Source: Candidatus Methanoperedens sp.
GTDB lineage: Archaea; Halobacteriota; Methanosarcinia; Methanosarcinales; Methanoperedenaceae
Length of the DNA: 64,000 nt
Reading direction: 5' to 3'
Assembly (NCBI GenBank): GCA_023249105.1
Contig: JAHFDG010000018.1
Coordinates: 1 to 64,000 of the forward strand
Part shown: positions 44,021 through 54,326 of the stretch, piece by piece
How positions within the stretch are numbered: position 1 is the first letter of the stretch
Layout of the letters: each line of letters opens with the position of its first letter
The notes under the pieces: model-generated
Seen by the model: the letters and a program-made list of their open reading frames with translations, nothing else
Databases searched by the model: none
Told to the model about the DNA's origin: nothing
Made by a program: the position numbers and the translations under genes

Positions 44021-44596
44021 TCATTGCGTATCCTCATTTTCCCCTGAAAAGCATTCCCGCAGGTCAAGAATATAATTAATTATACAAATGCATGCAGAAG
44101 CCAGATATGCCTTTTCACCTATCGAAACTTTCTTGCCATACCTCAAAACGAATTCTTCATCTTTCTTTGGAAGGCCCACCTGGTCTCCCAGTACAAATAC
44201 AGGGTTTTCACCAAGGTCAATCGTCCTTATGCTTTCACCTGATTCCTCAAGAACAAAGATGTTCTTTTTCTCCTTCACAAGCTGCTGCAGGCTGTTTTTC
44301 TTAATTGTTATACCCGGATGTTCCCTGCCTGACAGGACTTTCCTGAGAATGTCTTCCCATGTGCGTTCATCCGTCCGCGCATCTCTTAATTTTTCCCCAT
44401 CGATCACAAGCTCAAGGGGCGGGGCAGGAGGACCGCTTAAGATTGCATGGAATACGACATCCCTGCGCATGGCATGAGAACGGAACAGCGCCATCAGGAT
44501 GGACTGGTACACGACATCCAGCCGTCCCGCTTCCCTTAAATTTTGGAATCGTGAATCTGTTCTTCCGGTTCGTGAATAGAGGATGAATTCGCGCAT
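44021..44596 (-). CDS. trmY: tRNA (pseudouridine54-N1)-methyltransferase TrmY
   Basis: A 191-aa SPOUT-class methyltransferase. It has N-terminal FILYSRTGRTDSRFQNLREAG, GRLDVVYQSIL and the C-terminal knot segment FVLGDQVGLPKKDEEFVLRY and KVSIGEKAYLASACICIINY. It makes m1-pseudouridine-54 in archaeal tRNA, replacing the bacterial T54. It follows nikR by 22 bp. Confidence 0.9.
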   Translation of the reverse strand: MREFILYSRTGRTDSRFQNLREAGRLDVVYQSILMALFRSHAMRRDVVFHAILSGPPAPPLELVIDGEKLRDARTDERTWEDILRKVLSGREHPGITIKKNSLQQLVKEKKNIFVLEESGESIRTIDLGENPVFVLGDQVGLPKKDEEFVLRYGKKVSIGEKAYLASACICIINYILDLRECFSGENEDTQ

Positions 44597-44618
44597 ATTT
44601 GTAGAGTTAGATTTCTTC

Positions 44619-45041
44619 TTAAATTTCTTCTTCCGGGATAATCGTGGTCAATTTGACGTGCTTTACGCCTCTTATGGTCATTATCCTCTCGGTAACATCT
44701 TTGACATCCCGCGCGTCGCCTCTTACCAGCAATACTTCCAGGCACATATCATGATTTATATGCATATGGATTGAAGAACGTATGATTTCAGAGAACTCAT
44801 GCTCGATATCAAGCAATGAATTCACAAGACCTCTCTGGCTGTGGTCATATACAAGTGAGATCGTCCCAACGCGCTCTCCTTCTACCTCGCTCATCCATGC
44901 ATAATAGCGGATGTATCCCCGGATTGCGTCCCTGATTCCTTCAGACCTTGAAGAATATCCCCGCTTTGTGATTATTTCATCAAATTTCCCAAGTAGATTT
45001 TCAGGCAGGGATACCCCTATACGAGTTAAATCCTGTTCCAT
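44619..45041 (-). CDS. nikR: Nickel-responsive regulator NikR
   Basis: A 140-aa protein. N-terminal ribbon-helix-helix domain (TRIGVSLPENLLGKFDEIIT and YSSRSEGIRDAIRGYI). The C-terminal ACT-like nickel site includes H-x-H plus Cys in SSIHMHINHDMCLEVLL, with a further His near 68 (YDHSQRG). With Ni it represses nickel uptake genes. Nickel is a cofactor of methyl-CoM reductase and hydrogenases, so this fits a methane-metabolising archaeon. The target operator was not located. Confidence 0.92.
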   Translation of the reverse strand: MEQDLTRIGVSLPENLLGKFDEIITKRGYSSRSEGIRDAIRGYIRYYAWMSEVEGERVGTISLVYDHSQRGLVNSLLDIEHEFSEIIRSSIHMHINHDMCLEVLLVRGDARDVKDVTERIMTIRGVKHVKLTTIIPEEEI

Positions 45042-45086
45042 ATGCTTCTCCTTAAAATATAATTTAAGTGTTGATATATCTTTTCA

Positions 45087-45599
45087 TTACTTTTTTTCCT
45101 TCAATGGCAAGCCGCAACTGTTGCAAAATTTAGCTGATTCCGGGTTTTCCATACCGCACGAGCACCTGGTTTTTTCTTCAAAGGAAAAGCTTTCGATGAG
45201 GGATGATATTTTGTCTGCGTTCTTGTACAGGATTTTCCATAGAAAATATACCGGGACAAGCGCGAGGATGAAAAATATTATGAAATATATGCCATAAGGT
45301 AAATCACCTGAGAAAGGATTGAACGCCCCGTAAAGGGTCAGGACAATAAACAGAAATATTAACCACGAGACTACCTGGCGAAGCTGCGGGAACTCAGGTG
45401 ATGATGTCTCAAGTTGTTTATTGAACTCCTGCATGAAGGTTAATAACACGATGACAACAGCAAGGGAGAGAGCGATGTCGATAAGAGTATTAACATCGCT
45501 GACTTTTTTGAGCATGACCATTGCGACAATTTTAACCAGGATTATCAAAAACAATGCAAAAATCGCATTTATCATGGGTTTTAGCAATTCCTTTTTCAT
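45087..45599 (-). CDS. Four-helix membrane protein with C-terminal zinc ribbon
   Basis: A 170-aa protein with hydrophobic helices at about 9-30, 38-56, 78-95 and 103-122. The C-terminal ribbon CSCGMENPESAKFCNSCGLP sits on the cytosolic side if the positive-inside rule holds. The start overlaps the upstream gene end by 4 bp (ATGA). Function unknown. Confidence 0.65.
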   Translation of the reverse strand: MKKELLKPMINAIFALFLIILVKIVAMVMLKKVSDVNTLIDIALSLAVVIVLLTFMQEFNKQLETSSPEFPQLRQVVSWLIFLFIVLTLYGAFNPFSGDLPYGIYFIIFFILALVPVYFLWKILYKNADKISSLIESFSFEEKTRCSCGMENPESAKFCNSCGLPLKEKK

Positions 45600-46654
45600 G
45601 TCCCATCGTTATGATTTTCAAGATAATTAAGGTAAGCGTCCATAAGACCGAAGCAGCCTGTAAGCATCATATCCCCATAGGGCGCGGCAAATCTTACATC
45701 CAGACGAGAGACGCGCATGATGCTTCGGTTGGGGCCTGTTACGAGTATTGAACCGATGTTATCAAACCCGACTGTTTCCCTGATATAGCACCCATGCCCA
45801 CCGTCATCGAATACTTCTTTGAATTCAAGCGTTCCATCGCATAATCGCTTGAGGTAGTCATCGAGCTTGGCTATTGTCATCTGGCCTGCCATCTGATACG
45901 TGTGATGCTCGAACAGCGAAAGAACAACTCCATTATCCACAACACCTGCGAGCGTATGGCCATTACCGATATTTACAACAAGGGCTGGCATTTTTACATC
46001 CGCGCCAAGAAGGGCGCCCCTTATCGCTGCAAATCCCGTATCCATAAGAAGAGCTCCGGGGAGTGTTCTTTCCACAGCTTTCATCCTTGTGAAGCGCTCC
46101 GGGATATTGCCTTTATAAACGAACGAGTTAAGACCCCCGCCCTTTTTAATGATATCCCTGAAATAATCAAAACGGAATACGCGGTTGCTGGTATCAGGAG
46201 AATATCCATGGTCCTGCACCGCAACGGCAAACCTGTTCGGGAGTGAAATGCCAAAAAGCCCAAATGCTTTTTTAAGGGCGGGTTTATCAACGTCGCACAT
46301 TTCAATCATTGTTACATTTAACTCAGCCGCTTCCTCTTCGCTGACTATGACCACTCCCATGCCCCTGACTCTGTCCAGGTTATCATTAACCGTGAGGGCA
46401 GCCCTTTCAGTCGCATACACGGCAAGGCCGGCTTCGATATGCCTCCTGACAGCCCCGACACACGGTCCGCCGCCCATGGTTTCCCCGGCAAGGACAATAT
46501 CATGCCCGGCGCGGGTCTCCATGGAAATCCTTTGCGCGATTATCTGCGTCTGCGACGGGAGTACCATCTTGAAACAGTTCTCGATATTTTTATTGCTATC
46601 ATAGAGAAGAATATCCTGCGTTCCCATTCCAACATCGATTGCGAGAAGTTTCAT
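45596..46654 (-). CDS. DUF1786 ASKHA-fold protein
   Basis: A 352-aa protein. The phosphate-1 motif is LLAIDVGMGTQDILLYD (residues 3-19), and VVNIGNGHTLAGVVDNGVVL (about 226-245) is the second ATPase loop. The family DUF1786 is found mainly in methanogens and is sometimes called pyruvate-formate-lyase-activating-like by transfer, but no radical-SAM motif is seen. Best regarded as an uncharacterised ASKHA-type ATP-binding protein. Coupled to the zinc-ribbon membrane protein downstream. Confidence 0.75.
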   Translation of the reverse strand: MKLLAIDVGMGTQDILLYDSNKNIENCFKMVLPSQTQIIAQRISMETRAGHDIVLAGETMGGGPCVGAVRRHIEAGLAVYATERAALTVNDNLDRVRGMGVVIVSEEEAAELNVTMIEMCDVDKPALKKAFGLFGISLPNRFAVAVQDHGYSPDTSNRVFRFDYFRDIIKKGGGLNSFVYKGNIPERFTRMKAVERTLPGALLMDTGFAAIRGALLGADVKMPALVVNIGNGHTLAGVVDNGVVLSLFEHHTYQMAGQMTIAKLDDYLKRLCDGTLEFKEVFDDGGHGCYIRETVGFDNIGSILVTGPNRSIMRVSRLDVRFAAPYGDMMLTGCFGLMDAYLNYLENHNDGT

Positions 46655-46715
46655 GGCATGTTATCCAGAAGATTTTACTTTAAATAGCTATCCTTAAGAT
46701 GCCTCTGTGGGAGAA

Positions 46716-46835
46716 TTATAGTTGAGAACCTAATTTTCCAAAAAATTCATGTGAATACTTTACGTACTTGGTGCCTTTGCGGTGTGAAATTTTTATTCAC
46801 CGCAAAGCCGCAAAGGTCGCAAAGATAAGTTTAAA
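46716..46835 (+). repeat. Dispersed 120-bp repeat, copy 2
   Basis: Similar to 35365-35483 in the same orientation relative to the following gene. A perfect stem (CTTTGCGGTG, loop, CACCGCAAAG) lies at 46775-46807, followed by CCGCAAAGGTCGCAAAG. It sits 80 bp before ahcY in the 261-bp gap; the rest of the gap has no gene. Confidence 0.8.
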
Positions 46836-46915
46836 ACGTCCCCAAAAACCAACAGATTTAATAAGTATATCGGGCATTTTACATCTATTTTAAGGATTAA
46901 AATAAAGGGATTTAG

Positions 46916-48172
46916 ATGAAAGATTACATAATAAAAGACATAAAACTCGCAGACGAAGGAAAGCAGAGAATCGAATGGGCAAGAAGGCACATGCCCGTTC
47001 TTGAAAAAATAAAAGAGCAGTTCGAGAAAGAAAAACCGCTAAAAGGTGTAAATGTCGTTGCATGTCTTCATGTGACTGTTGAAACTGCCAATCTCATTTA
47101 TACGATGAAAGCAGGTGGCGCAAATATCGCGCTTGCCGCTTCAAACCCGTTGAGCACGCAGGATGATGTGGCTGCGGCGCTTGCATCAGAGGGGATAAAA
47201 ACCTATGCAATAAAAGGGGAAAATGAGAAGCAGTATTACGAATGCCTTGAAGAGGCGCTCAAGATAAAACCCCATGTCACCCTTGATGACGGCGCGGATA
47301 CCATAGCTCTTGTGCATTCAAAACACAAGGAACTTATTAAAAACATAAAAGGCGGATGCGAGGAGACAACTACAGGGGTAATCAGGCTGCGTGCGATGGC
47401 TGCAGAGGGCGCGCTGAAATACCCGGTCATTGCAGTAAACGACGCCGAAACCAAGATGATGTTTGATAATCGCTACGGCACAGGACAGAGCACCATACAC
47501 GGGATAATGAACGCCACCAATATCCTGTTCGCAGGGAAAACAATCGTGGTTGCAGGGTACGGATGGTGCGGCAGGGGTGTGGCTTCGCGGGCGCGGGGAC
47601 TCGGCGGCAATGTTGTCGTTGTAGAAGTTGAGCCAAGGAAGGCGCTTGAAGCAGTTATGGACGGTTTCAGGGTGATGAACATGAAGGAAGCTGCAAAAGT
47701 AGGGGATTTATTCATTACTGTTACGGGTGACATCTCAGCTATCAGGAAAGAGCATTTCCAGGTCATGAAAGACCAGGCTATAGTGTGCAATTCAGGTCAC
47801 TTCAACGTTGAAATAGATATACCTGCACTTACAAAACTGTCAAAGAAAGTCAACCAGATAAAGAATGATGTGCAGGAGTATCTGTTAAAAGACGGCAGAA
47901 GAATATACCTGCTTGCAGAAGGGAGACTTGTGAATCTTGCAAGCGCATTCGGTCATCCGCCCGAGGTCATGGACATGAGCTTTGCAAACCAGGCGCTTGC
48001 TGTAAAATATATTGCTGAAAAAGGCAAAACGCTTGATGACCAGGTTTACAGGGTTCCTGCCGAAATCGATAGCAGAGTCGCCAGACTCAAGCTTGAAGCC
48101 ATGGGCATCGAGATAGAAACCCTGACCAAAGAGCAGGATAAATACCTCCATTCATGGACTATGGGTACATAA
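46916..48172 (+). CDS. ahcY: Adenosylhomocysteinase (S-adenosyl/inosylhomocysteine hydrolase)
   Basis: A 418-aa enzyme of full length. Markers: [20 protein letters not shown] (about 58-77), [28 protein letters not shown], and the NAD site [20 protein letters not shown] (about 213-232). It hydrolyses SAH to adenosine and homocysteine, and removes the product of methyl transfer. In methanogens related enzymes may prefer S-inosylhomocysteine; which substrate is used here cannot be read. It heads a four-gene forward operon. Confidence 0.92.
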   Translation: MKDYIIKDIKLADEGKQRIEWARRHMPVLEKIKEQFEKEKPLKGVNVVACLHVTVETANLIYTMKAGGANIALAASNPLSTQDDVAAALASEGIKTYAIKGENEKQYYECLEEALKIKPHVTLDDGADTIALVHSKHKELIKNIKGGCEETTTGVIRLRAMAAEGALKYPVIAVNDAETKMMFDNRYGTGQSTIHGIMNATNILFAGKTIVVAGYGWCGRGVASRARGLGGNVVVVEVEPRKALEAVMDGFRVMNMKEAAKVGDLFITVTGDISAIRKEHFQVMKDQAIVCNSGHFNVEIDIPALTKLSKKVNQIKNDVQEYLLKDGRRIYLLAEGRLVNLASAFGHPPEVMDMSFANQALAVKYIAEKGKTLDDQVYRVPAEIDSRVARLKLEAMGIEIETLTKEQDKYLHSWTMGT

Positions 48173-48173
48173 G

Positions 48174-49259
48174 ATGCAGTTGCAAGTAAAAGCGGTTGAA
48201 AATTATCTTAAAGGATTATTTGGCAGCGCCAGCGTTACAGCCATCAGCGAGCTTGGCGGGATTCCGGTAGAGGTTGAGGAAGGAATAAAAGGATTCGGGT
48301 ACGGGAAGCCGTATCTTATCGAGTTTGAGTCGAACGGGAAAATGCAATCCGTCGTCCTTTCCTCAATGCGGGTGCAGAAGGGTTTCGGGCATGACCATTT
48401 TTCTGACAGGGCGGCGATTCTCATCTGGCAGAATTCGGTTTTTAATAACCTGCCAAAGCACGTAAAATCCCTGGACGTTGGCTTTTTCACTCATGAAGGG
48501 GAGCTTTCCTCGGCAGGGAAAGCGGAAGAATATTTCATTTTGATGGAAAAAATTGAAGGAAAAGAATATTTTCTTGACCTTGAGAGGATAAAAAAGGAAG
48601 GGAAACTCACACCGCTTGATAAGGAAAGAACAGAAGCCTTATCCACATATCTTTCGGAAATCCATGCAAGCAAATACGATGACCGTGAACTTTACATCCG
48701 CAAAATCAGGGATAATGTAGGGCATGGTGAATGCATCATGGGATTATTGGACAGCTATCCTGATAACCTGGATTTTGTGAGCCAGAACGACCTTTGCGAC
48801 ATCGAAAAGAAATGCGTGGAATGGCGATATAAAATAAAAGGAAAGACGCAGCGCCTTTGCATGACGCATGGCGACTTCCATCCCTGGAACATAATGTTTC
48901 GCGAAGGTAGCGATTTCACGGTACTTGACCGAAGCCGCGGCGAATGGGGCGAAGCTGCAGACGATGTCTCATCTATAACGATGAACTATCTATTCTATTC
49001 CCTCCAGAAATACGGGAAACTTGAAGGACCGTTCCGTGAATTATACGAACTTTTTTTCAGTAATTACCTTGAAAAAACAAATGATATTGAATTATTGCGT
49101 GTTATCCAGCCATTCTACGTATTCCGAAGCGTTGTAGTGGCAAGCCCGATATGGTATCCCAACCTTGACCCGGAAGTCCGGACAAAGATTTTCAACTTCA
49201 TCCATAATATACTTGAAATCGAAGAGTTTGATTACAAAAATGTAAATTCGTATTTATAG
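48174..49259 (+). CDS. APH/ChoK-family small-molecule phosphotransferase
   Basis: A 361-aa protein. The catalytic loop MTHGDFHPWNIMF (H-G-D-x-x-x-x-N) and VLDRSRGEWGEAADDVS (the D-R in place of the canonical D-F/D-W, metal site) define the aminoglycoside-phosphotransferase fold. The N-terminal 100 residues are beta-rich with no typical P-loop. The substrate may be a sugar, aminoglycoside-like or nucleoside group. It starts one base after the ahcY stop. Confidence 0.7.
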   Translation: MQLQVKAVENYLKGLFGSASVTAISELGGIPVEVEEGIKGFGYGKPYLIEFESNGKMQSVVLSSMRVQKGFGHDHFSDRAAILIWQNSVFNNLPKHVKSLDVGFFTHEGELSSAGKAEEYFILMEKIEGKEYFLDLERIKKEGKLTPLDKERTEALSTYLSEIHASKYDDRELYIRKIRDNVGHGECIMGLLDSYPDNLDFVSQNDLCDIEKKCVEWRYKIKGKTQRLCMTHGDFHPWNIMFREGSDFTVLDRSRGEWGEAADDVSSITMNYLFYSLQKYGKLEGPFRELYELFFSNYLEKTNDIELLRVIQPFYVFRSVVVASPIWYPNLDPEVRTKIFNFIHNILEIEEFDYKNVNSYL

Positions 49260-49269
49260 GAATAATAAA

Positions 49270-49821
49270 ATGGCTTTTGCTGTATGGTTCACAGGCCTTC
49301 CTGGAAGCGGGAAAACCGCGATTGCGTCCCGTACTGCTGAAATCCTCAAAACAAAAGGCATTGAAGTCAAAATACTTCAGCTTGATGAAATTCGCCGGGT
49401 TCTTACCCCTCATCCGAAATACACGGATGAAGAGCGGGAATTAGTATATGCATCGCTTGCATATATGGCAAAACTCCTGACCGAATGTGGAATCAACGTT
49501 TTTATAGATGCAACAGCCAACTGGAGGAAATACCGGGATGCAGCCCGTAATATAATCCCCCAATTTGAAGAGGTTTTTATCCGGTGCCCGCTTTCGGTTT
49601 GTATGGAACGTGAGGCGCACAGGAAAGCGGTTTACTCACCAAAGGGCATTTATGAAAAATCAGCACAAACAGGCGCAACTGTTCCGGGTGTGAATATCCC
49701 TTATGAAGAACCAGTTGCCCCTCTTGTTATAATAGACAGCGACAAAATGAAACCTGATGAAAGCGCAAGAAAAGTGGCGGATGCCATTATCAATCTTTAT
49801 GGGGCATTGGATGGAAATTGA
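49270..49821 (+). CDS. Adenylyl-sulfate kinase-like protein
   Basis: A 183-aa P-loop kinase. Walker A is FTGLPGSGKTAIASR (residues 8-22); LQLDEIRRVLTPHPKYTDEE holds the D-x-x-R substrate motif; INVFIDATANWRKYRDAARN and EVFIRCPLSVCMERE follow. This matches CysC (APS to PAPS). The canonical lid motif (GLYKKA) is diverged (GIYEKSAQTGATVPG), so another small acceptor is possible. It lies next to an inositol-phosphatase-family gene (overlap 11 bp), which in some organisms removes PAP. Confidence 0.75.
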   Translation: MAFAVWFTGLPGSGKTAIASRTAEILKTKGIEVKILQLDEIRRVLTPHPKYTDEERELVYASLAYMAKLLTECGINVFIDATANWRKYRDAARNIIPQFEEVFIRCPLSVCMEREAHRKAVYSPKGIYEKSAQTGATVPGVNIPYEEPVAPLVIIDSDKMKPDESARKVADAIINLYGALDGN

Positions 49822-50611
49822 AACCTTAATTAAAATCGGAATTGAAATCCGGGATATAATCGGCTCATTCATCAGGGATAACGCGGATTACGGGGAAATG
49901 ATTGCCCGGCGTCCGAAGGATATCACGCGTAAAATGGATATGGCTGCTGAAACGGCGCTTGATAAAGCACTTTTAACGCGCGGCCTCTCGGCAAGGATAA
50001 TATCAGAGGAGCTGGGAGACCGGATTGTGGGTGAACATCCCGATTTCATGCTGGTTTTTGATCCCATTGACGGTTCTACCAATGCAACGTGCGGTATTCC
50101 ATTTTTCTGCACTTCGCTTGCTTATTCTGAAAAAATTGATATGGCCACGTTTGGCGACATCAGTATGGCGGTCATCTGTGATATGACGGGAAATACATAC
50201 TGTGCCGAAAAGGAAAAGGGCGCTTTTTTAAATGGTAAACTAATTGGCGCAAAATTGCGCGGCGCCATGCCCAAACCTGTAATATCCGTGTATTCATATG
50301 GTGTTCCCGACGTCCCGAAGGGATTGATAGAACTTGAAAAATCAATAATTGTCAGGGCGCTTGGCAGTATTGCGCTTGATATGTGTTTTGTGGCTGACGG
50401 GACACTTGACGGGATTATTGATACGCGGGGACTTGTGAGCGGCTATGATATCATGGCATCTGCTTTGATATTGAAAGAGGCAGGGGGAAGCCTTACCGAT
50501 ATTGAAGGTAAAAAGATATCAAGTGATGTGCAGGCTTCAGGTTTGTCTATAATCGGGACGAAGGACAAAGTTCTTCATGACAGAATAGTGAAGGTATTGA
50601 ATCAGGATTAG
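49811..50611 (+). CDS. Inositol monophosphatase/FBPase-family phosphatase
   Basis: About 266 aa from MEIETLIKIGIEIRDIIGSF. The metal motif DPIDGSTNA (about residue 82) and a second acid site (GYDIMASALILKEAGGSL) are present. It overlaps the upstream gene by 11 bp. In archaea this family has dual inositol-phosphate and fructose-1,6-bisphosphate activity; PAP phosphatase is another option given the APS-kinase-like neighbour. No N-terminal signal. Confidence 0.85.
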   Translation: MEIETLIKIGIEIRDIIGSFIRDNADYGEMIARRPKDITRKMDMAAETALDKALLTRGLSARIISEELGDRIVGEHPDFMLVFDPIDGSTNATCGIPFFCTSLAYSEKIDMATFGDISMAVICDMTGNTYCAEKEKGAFLNGKLIGAKLRGAMPKPVISVYSYGVPDVPKGLIELEKSIIVRALGSIALDMCFVADGTLDGIIDTRGLVSGYDIMASALILKEAGGSLTDIEGKKISSDVQASGLSIIGTKDKVLHDRIVKVLNQD

Positions 50612-50625
50612 TATGAGTATTGAAT

Positions 50626-52485
50626 TCACAATATCACACGATACATCCATTCTATAATGTTTTGCATTAGAGGCAGTATGGTAAAGTTTTGCGAAGGTGA
50701 CATGTAAGTCATGTTCATAACCCAATAATAAAAAAGCAGGAATGAAGATGCCAGAGAAAGGGATAAACCTATAAAAAATACAAGAATTTTGTCCAATATG
50801 GCTGCTGGTATTTTATCCGGGGCTAAATGATTCGTTGATACCAATGCTATTAATGAGATAGAAGTAATCAATGCTGCATAATAATAAATATCAATAAAGG
50901 GGACCGGAAATTTTTCAATGAAATAAATTATGCCCAGTACTGATATAATGCTAAACCATATGAATATTGTTTGTAAATTGTTTTCAACTAAATCTTTTAT
51001 TTTATCTATCCTGAGTGCAAAATAAAGCAGAAGAATATACAGTATCAGTAAATATCTGTATTCAAGCATGTCAGGAGTATCTATTATTATTGAAATCAAA
51101 TAGTTTTTATGGAGTGGAACAAATAATAGAATATACAGCCCGAAAAATTTGTCCATTGGATTTAACTTGATTTTTCGCTTTATCCAGGCTATCATGAATC
51201 CGAGCGCAATTATTAAAAATGGACTAATTAAGAAAATACCGAATGTGTTTTGTATTTTTAGAAATGTAGAACCCAGCAGGATATTGAGCCAATTGCTTTT
51301 TATTTCTACTCCCCCTTTAAACCCAAATTCCTTCATGAGTTTTACTTGTTCTGAATTTGTTGGTTCCTGGGTAAGGATGATGACATCCTTTCCTGGCTGC
51401 ATATTAGCCATTTTACCGCTTTGAGGGGTATTTTCCATGACCGAGAGGGGATTATCCAGAGTTAAATAATTAAAAGTAAAAAATGGGATTAAGGATACAA
51501 TAATTATTATTGAAACCGGAAGGACATACTTAATACCGCGTTTAAAAATGACTATGTCTGTTACCAGAAGCGCTATCAATAACACCATACCATCTAAAAT
51601 GCGCGTCCAGACGCAAAGCCCCGCTGCAAGATACGCTAAATAAATATATTTGTCATTGTTTTTCTCTAATTTTTTATTTTATCGGAATACCCCGCAGCTC
51701 TGCTGCGGTTGGGTACAGCCTCCCAGAAATGCAACAACAAAACGAGGAACCAGGAGATGCCCCACAGCTCTGCTGTGGGGAGCTTCACTAAAAAAATAGA
51801 ATGCAAGCAAGGTCAAGAAAAGTGAAAGAGTATGGTGTTTCAAAGTGATGGCATAAAAAGAAATCGGTGTTGCAAATATCAGAAATAGAGAAGCAAAGAA
51901 CGCAATCTTATCGCTAAAAAATTTCCTGAATAACAGGTATACGAAAACAACCAACAAGGATGTTATGAGAATATTAGTAAATTCAATAGATAGCCATTCA
52001 CCCCACTTTGGAAAATTGATGGGTTTAAAGTAATACATATTGATAGCTATCAATACGAAATAAGAAATCACCCCAAAAAGTTCCGGATATTTTATTTTAC
52101 GTGTTCCGGCAATAAGATATGCAATAAAGCCTCCGCTCAATGCCCATAACTGCAACAGGAAAAGATGACCGCCGTATAACAAATCCATTGCTCTTAAAAA
52201 ATAATATACAGGTAAGGATAAAATAAGCAGCGAGTAGCTGAATTTTCCATAGATATGATCATTTAATACAAGATAAATCCCGTTTGAGTTTATTTTAAAT
52301 GTTTCCAGGGAAATAGAACCATGTATCAGGTTATAGAATTGGTCCAGGATTACTGCCTCATCGTCAATATACATTCGTGTGCCTGCGAAACTTGTCAGGA
52401 TAAAAAAGGAAATTAAAAATATAAGTACACTATTTTTGTTTGTTATAATTAACTCCCAAATCCTCTCGCATGTTTTTTTAATCAT
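50626..52485 (-). pseudogene. Third GT39-like membrane glycosyltransferase, split by a palindromic element
   Basis: Two ORFs, 268 aa (51679-52485) and 320 aa (50626-51588), together match the length and sequence order of the two intact paralogs next door. The first piece ends at LTLLAFYFF, then runs through the element to a TAA stop. Beyond it the family sequence resumes (KKLEKNNDKYIYLAYLAAGL, then CVWTRILDG). The insertion appears to be 111 nt, so the frame is kept and one stop codon ends the product. The gene is probably inactive unless the halves work apart. Its ATG overlaps the stop of the upstream paralog. Confidence 0.85.
51682..51789. mobile_element. Non-autonomous palindrome-ended element (IS200/IS605-like)
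   Basis: About 108 nt with no ORF of its own. Near the left end is the hairpin CCGCAGC-TCT-GCTGCGG (51692-51708), near the right end CCCCACAGC-TCT-GCTGTGGGG (51760-51780); both share the TCT loop. No target duplication is visible, as expected for IS200/IS605 peel-and-paste transposition. The limits come from comparing the interrupted gene with its paralogs. Transposase family is inference. Confidence 0.7.
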
Positions 52486-54269
52486 ATAGATAAACTACTC
52501 ATAATACTACCATACATCCAACCCAATATGTTCTGCAAAACCGGCAAAATAGTGAAATTTTGTGAAGGTGAAGTGTATGTCATGCTCACAACCCAGTAAT
52601 AAAAAAGGAGGAACATAGAAGCGAGGGCAAGGGATAATGCGATAAGAATGATGGTCATTGAATTCAATAAAGCAGGCGCTGGTTTTTTATTCATTAAAAT
52701 GTTTGTTGATACTATCACTATTAATGAGAGTGAAGTGAACAGTGCTGCATAGTAATAGATATTCATGAACGGCAAAGGAAATTCTTCAACAAAATAAACT
52801 ATGCTTAGCAATAATATTATGCCATATAATATGACGATTGTTCTTAGTTTGCTTTCGATTAAATCCTTTACTTTATCAATCCTGAGCGCAAAATAAAGCA
52901 GGATTATGTACATAATAAGCAGATACCTGTATTCGATAACGTCAGGTGTGTCTGTTATGGTCATAGATATATAGTTCAAATTAGAATATATAAATAATAT
53001 AGTATATAGTCCTAAAAATTTGTCCATCGGGCTTAACTTAATTCTCTTTTTTATCCTGTCTATAATAAAAGCAATCGCAATTATTAAAAAAGGACTAACT
53101 AAAAAAATACCAAATGCGTTTTGTATTTTTAAAAATGTTATATTCAATAAAATATTCCACCAATCAGATTTAATCCCTGAATACTGGTTATATGAATATC
53201 CAAGTTTTCCCAATAGAATATCGGGTTTTAAATCTGTTGGATCGTAATTTAGTATTATCGCATCCTTTCCTGGATTCATTGTAAGTGGTTCATCACTTGA
53301 TGGGAAGGTCGATTGTGCAGTTTCCATAATAGAAACCGGATTACCCAGAATTAAATAATTAAAACTAAAGAAAGGAATAAGCGATATTGATATTATTATA
53401 AAGATATATATTATATGTTTAATAGAGCGCCTGTGTAATAGAATATCTGCAATAAGAAGTGATGTTAGAAGTACTGCCCCTTCCAAAACGCGCGTCCATA
53501 CACAGAGACCTGCTAATAAGAACGCAAAGTACATGAATTTATTTTCCTTTTTTTCCTCGTATCTATAAAAAAAGTAAAAAGCGAGTACGGTTAATAACAA
53601 GGTAAGGACATGATGTTTTAAGGACACTGCATAAAAAGAAATCGGGGTTGCGAAGATAACAAAAAAAGAGGCGAACATGGCGATTTTATTGCCAAAGAAA
53701 TTATTGAATAACAGGTAAACGAATAAAACCAGGAAAGAAGATATCAGGATATTGGTAAATTCAATAGATAGCAGTTCTCCCCACATTGGAAAATAAATGG
53801 GTTTAAAATAATACATATTGACTGCTATCAATATGAAATAAGAAAACACCCCAAAAAGTTCAGCTTGCTTTGATTTTCGGTTCCTGGCAATAAGATATGC
53901 AGCAATCCCGCCGCTCATAGCCCACAATTGCACTAAAAATAGATGCGCGCCGTATAATAAATCTATTGTTTTTAGGAAATAATAAACGGGCACGGAAAAT
54001 ATTGGCAACGAAAAGCTGAATTTACTGTAGATATGGTCATCTGATATAAAATAAACTCCCCCCTCCATAACTTTAAATTTCCCCAATTCCAATGATAGAG
54101 AGCCGTGAATCAGGTTATAGAACTGGTTCAATATTACAGCTTCATCGGATATGAATAACCGCGTTCCTGCAAAACTGAGGAATATGAACATCGAGGAGAA
54201 AAATAAAAATATAGGAATCTTATTTGATTCAAGCATTCCAGTGGCCTTTTTATAGAGTATTCCCATCAT
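52482..54269 (-). CDS. GT39-like membrane glycosyltransferase, paralog 2
   Basis: A 595-aa protein with about 12-13 hydrophobic helices. The first external loop carries LFISDEAVILNQFYNLIHGS; the acidic residues (D-E) are the expected catalytic position in PMT/GT39-type enzymes. A soluble loop (about 320-355) separates two bundles. It overlaps the split third paralog by 4 bp. Substrate unknown; surface glycoprotein assembly is likely. Confidence 0.78.
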   Translation of the reverse strand: MMGILYKKATGMLESNKIPIFLFFSSMFIFLSFAGTRLFISDEAVILNQFYNLIHGSLSLELGKFKVMEGGVYFISDDHIYSKFSFSLPIFSVPVYYFLKTIDLLYGAHLFLVQLWAMSGGIAAYLIARNRKSKQAELFGVFSYFILIAVNMYYFKPIYFPMWGELLSIEFTNILISSFLVLFVYLLFNNFFGNKIAMFASFFVIFATPISFYAVSLKHHVLTLLLTVLAFYFFYRYEEKKENKFMYFAFLLAGLCVWTRVLEGAVLLTSLLIADILLHRRSIKHIIYIFIIISISLIPFFSFNYLILGNPVSIMETAQSTFPSSDEPLTMNPGKDAIILNYDPTDLKPDILLGKLGYSYNQYSGIKSDWWNILLNITFLKIQNAFGIFLVSPFLIIAIAFIIDRIKKRIKLSPMDKFLGLYTILFIYSNLNYISMTITDTPDVIEYRYLLIMYIILLYFALRIDKVKDLIESKLRTIVILYGIILLLSIVYFVEEFPLPFMNIYYYAALFTSLSLIVIVSTNILMNKKPAPALLNSMTIILIALSLALASMFLLFYYWVVSMTYTSPSQNFTILPVLQNILGWMYGSIMSSLSI

Positions 54270-54326
54270 ATTATTAACTAATTGTTATAAGTCAATCCTA
54301 TGGCAATAAAAGTTACTATATAATAC

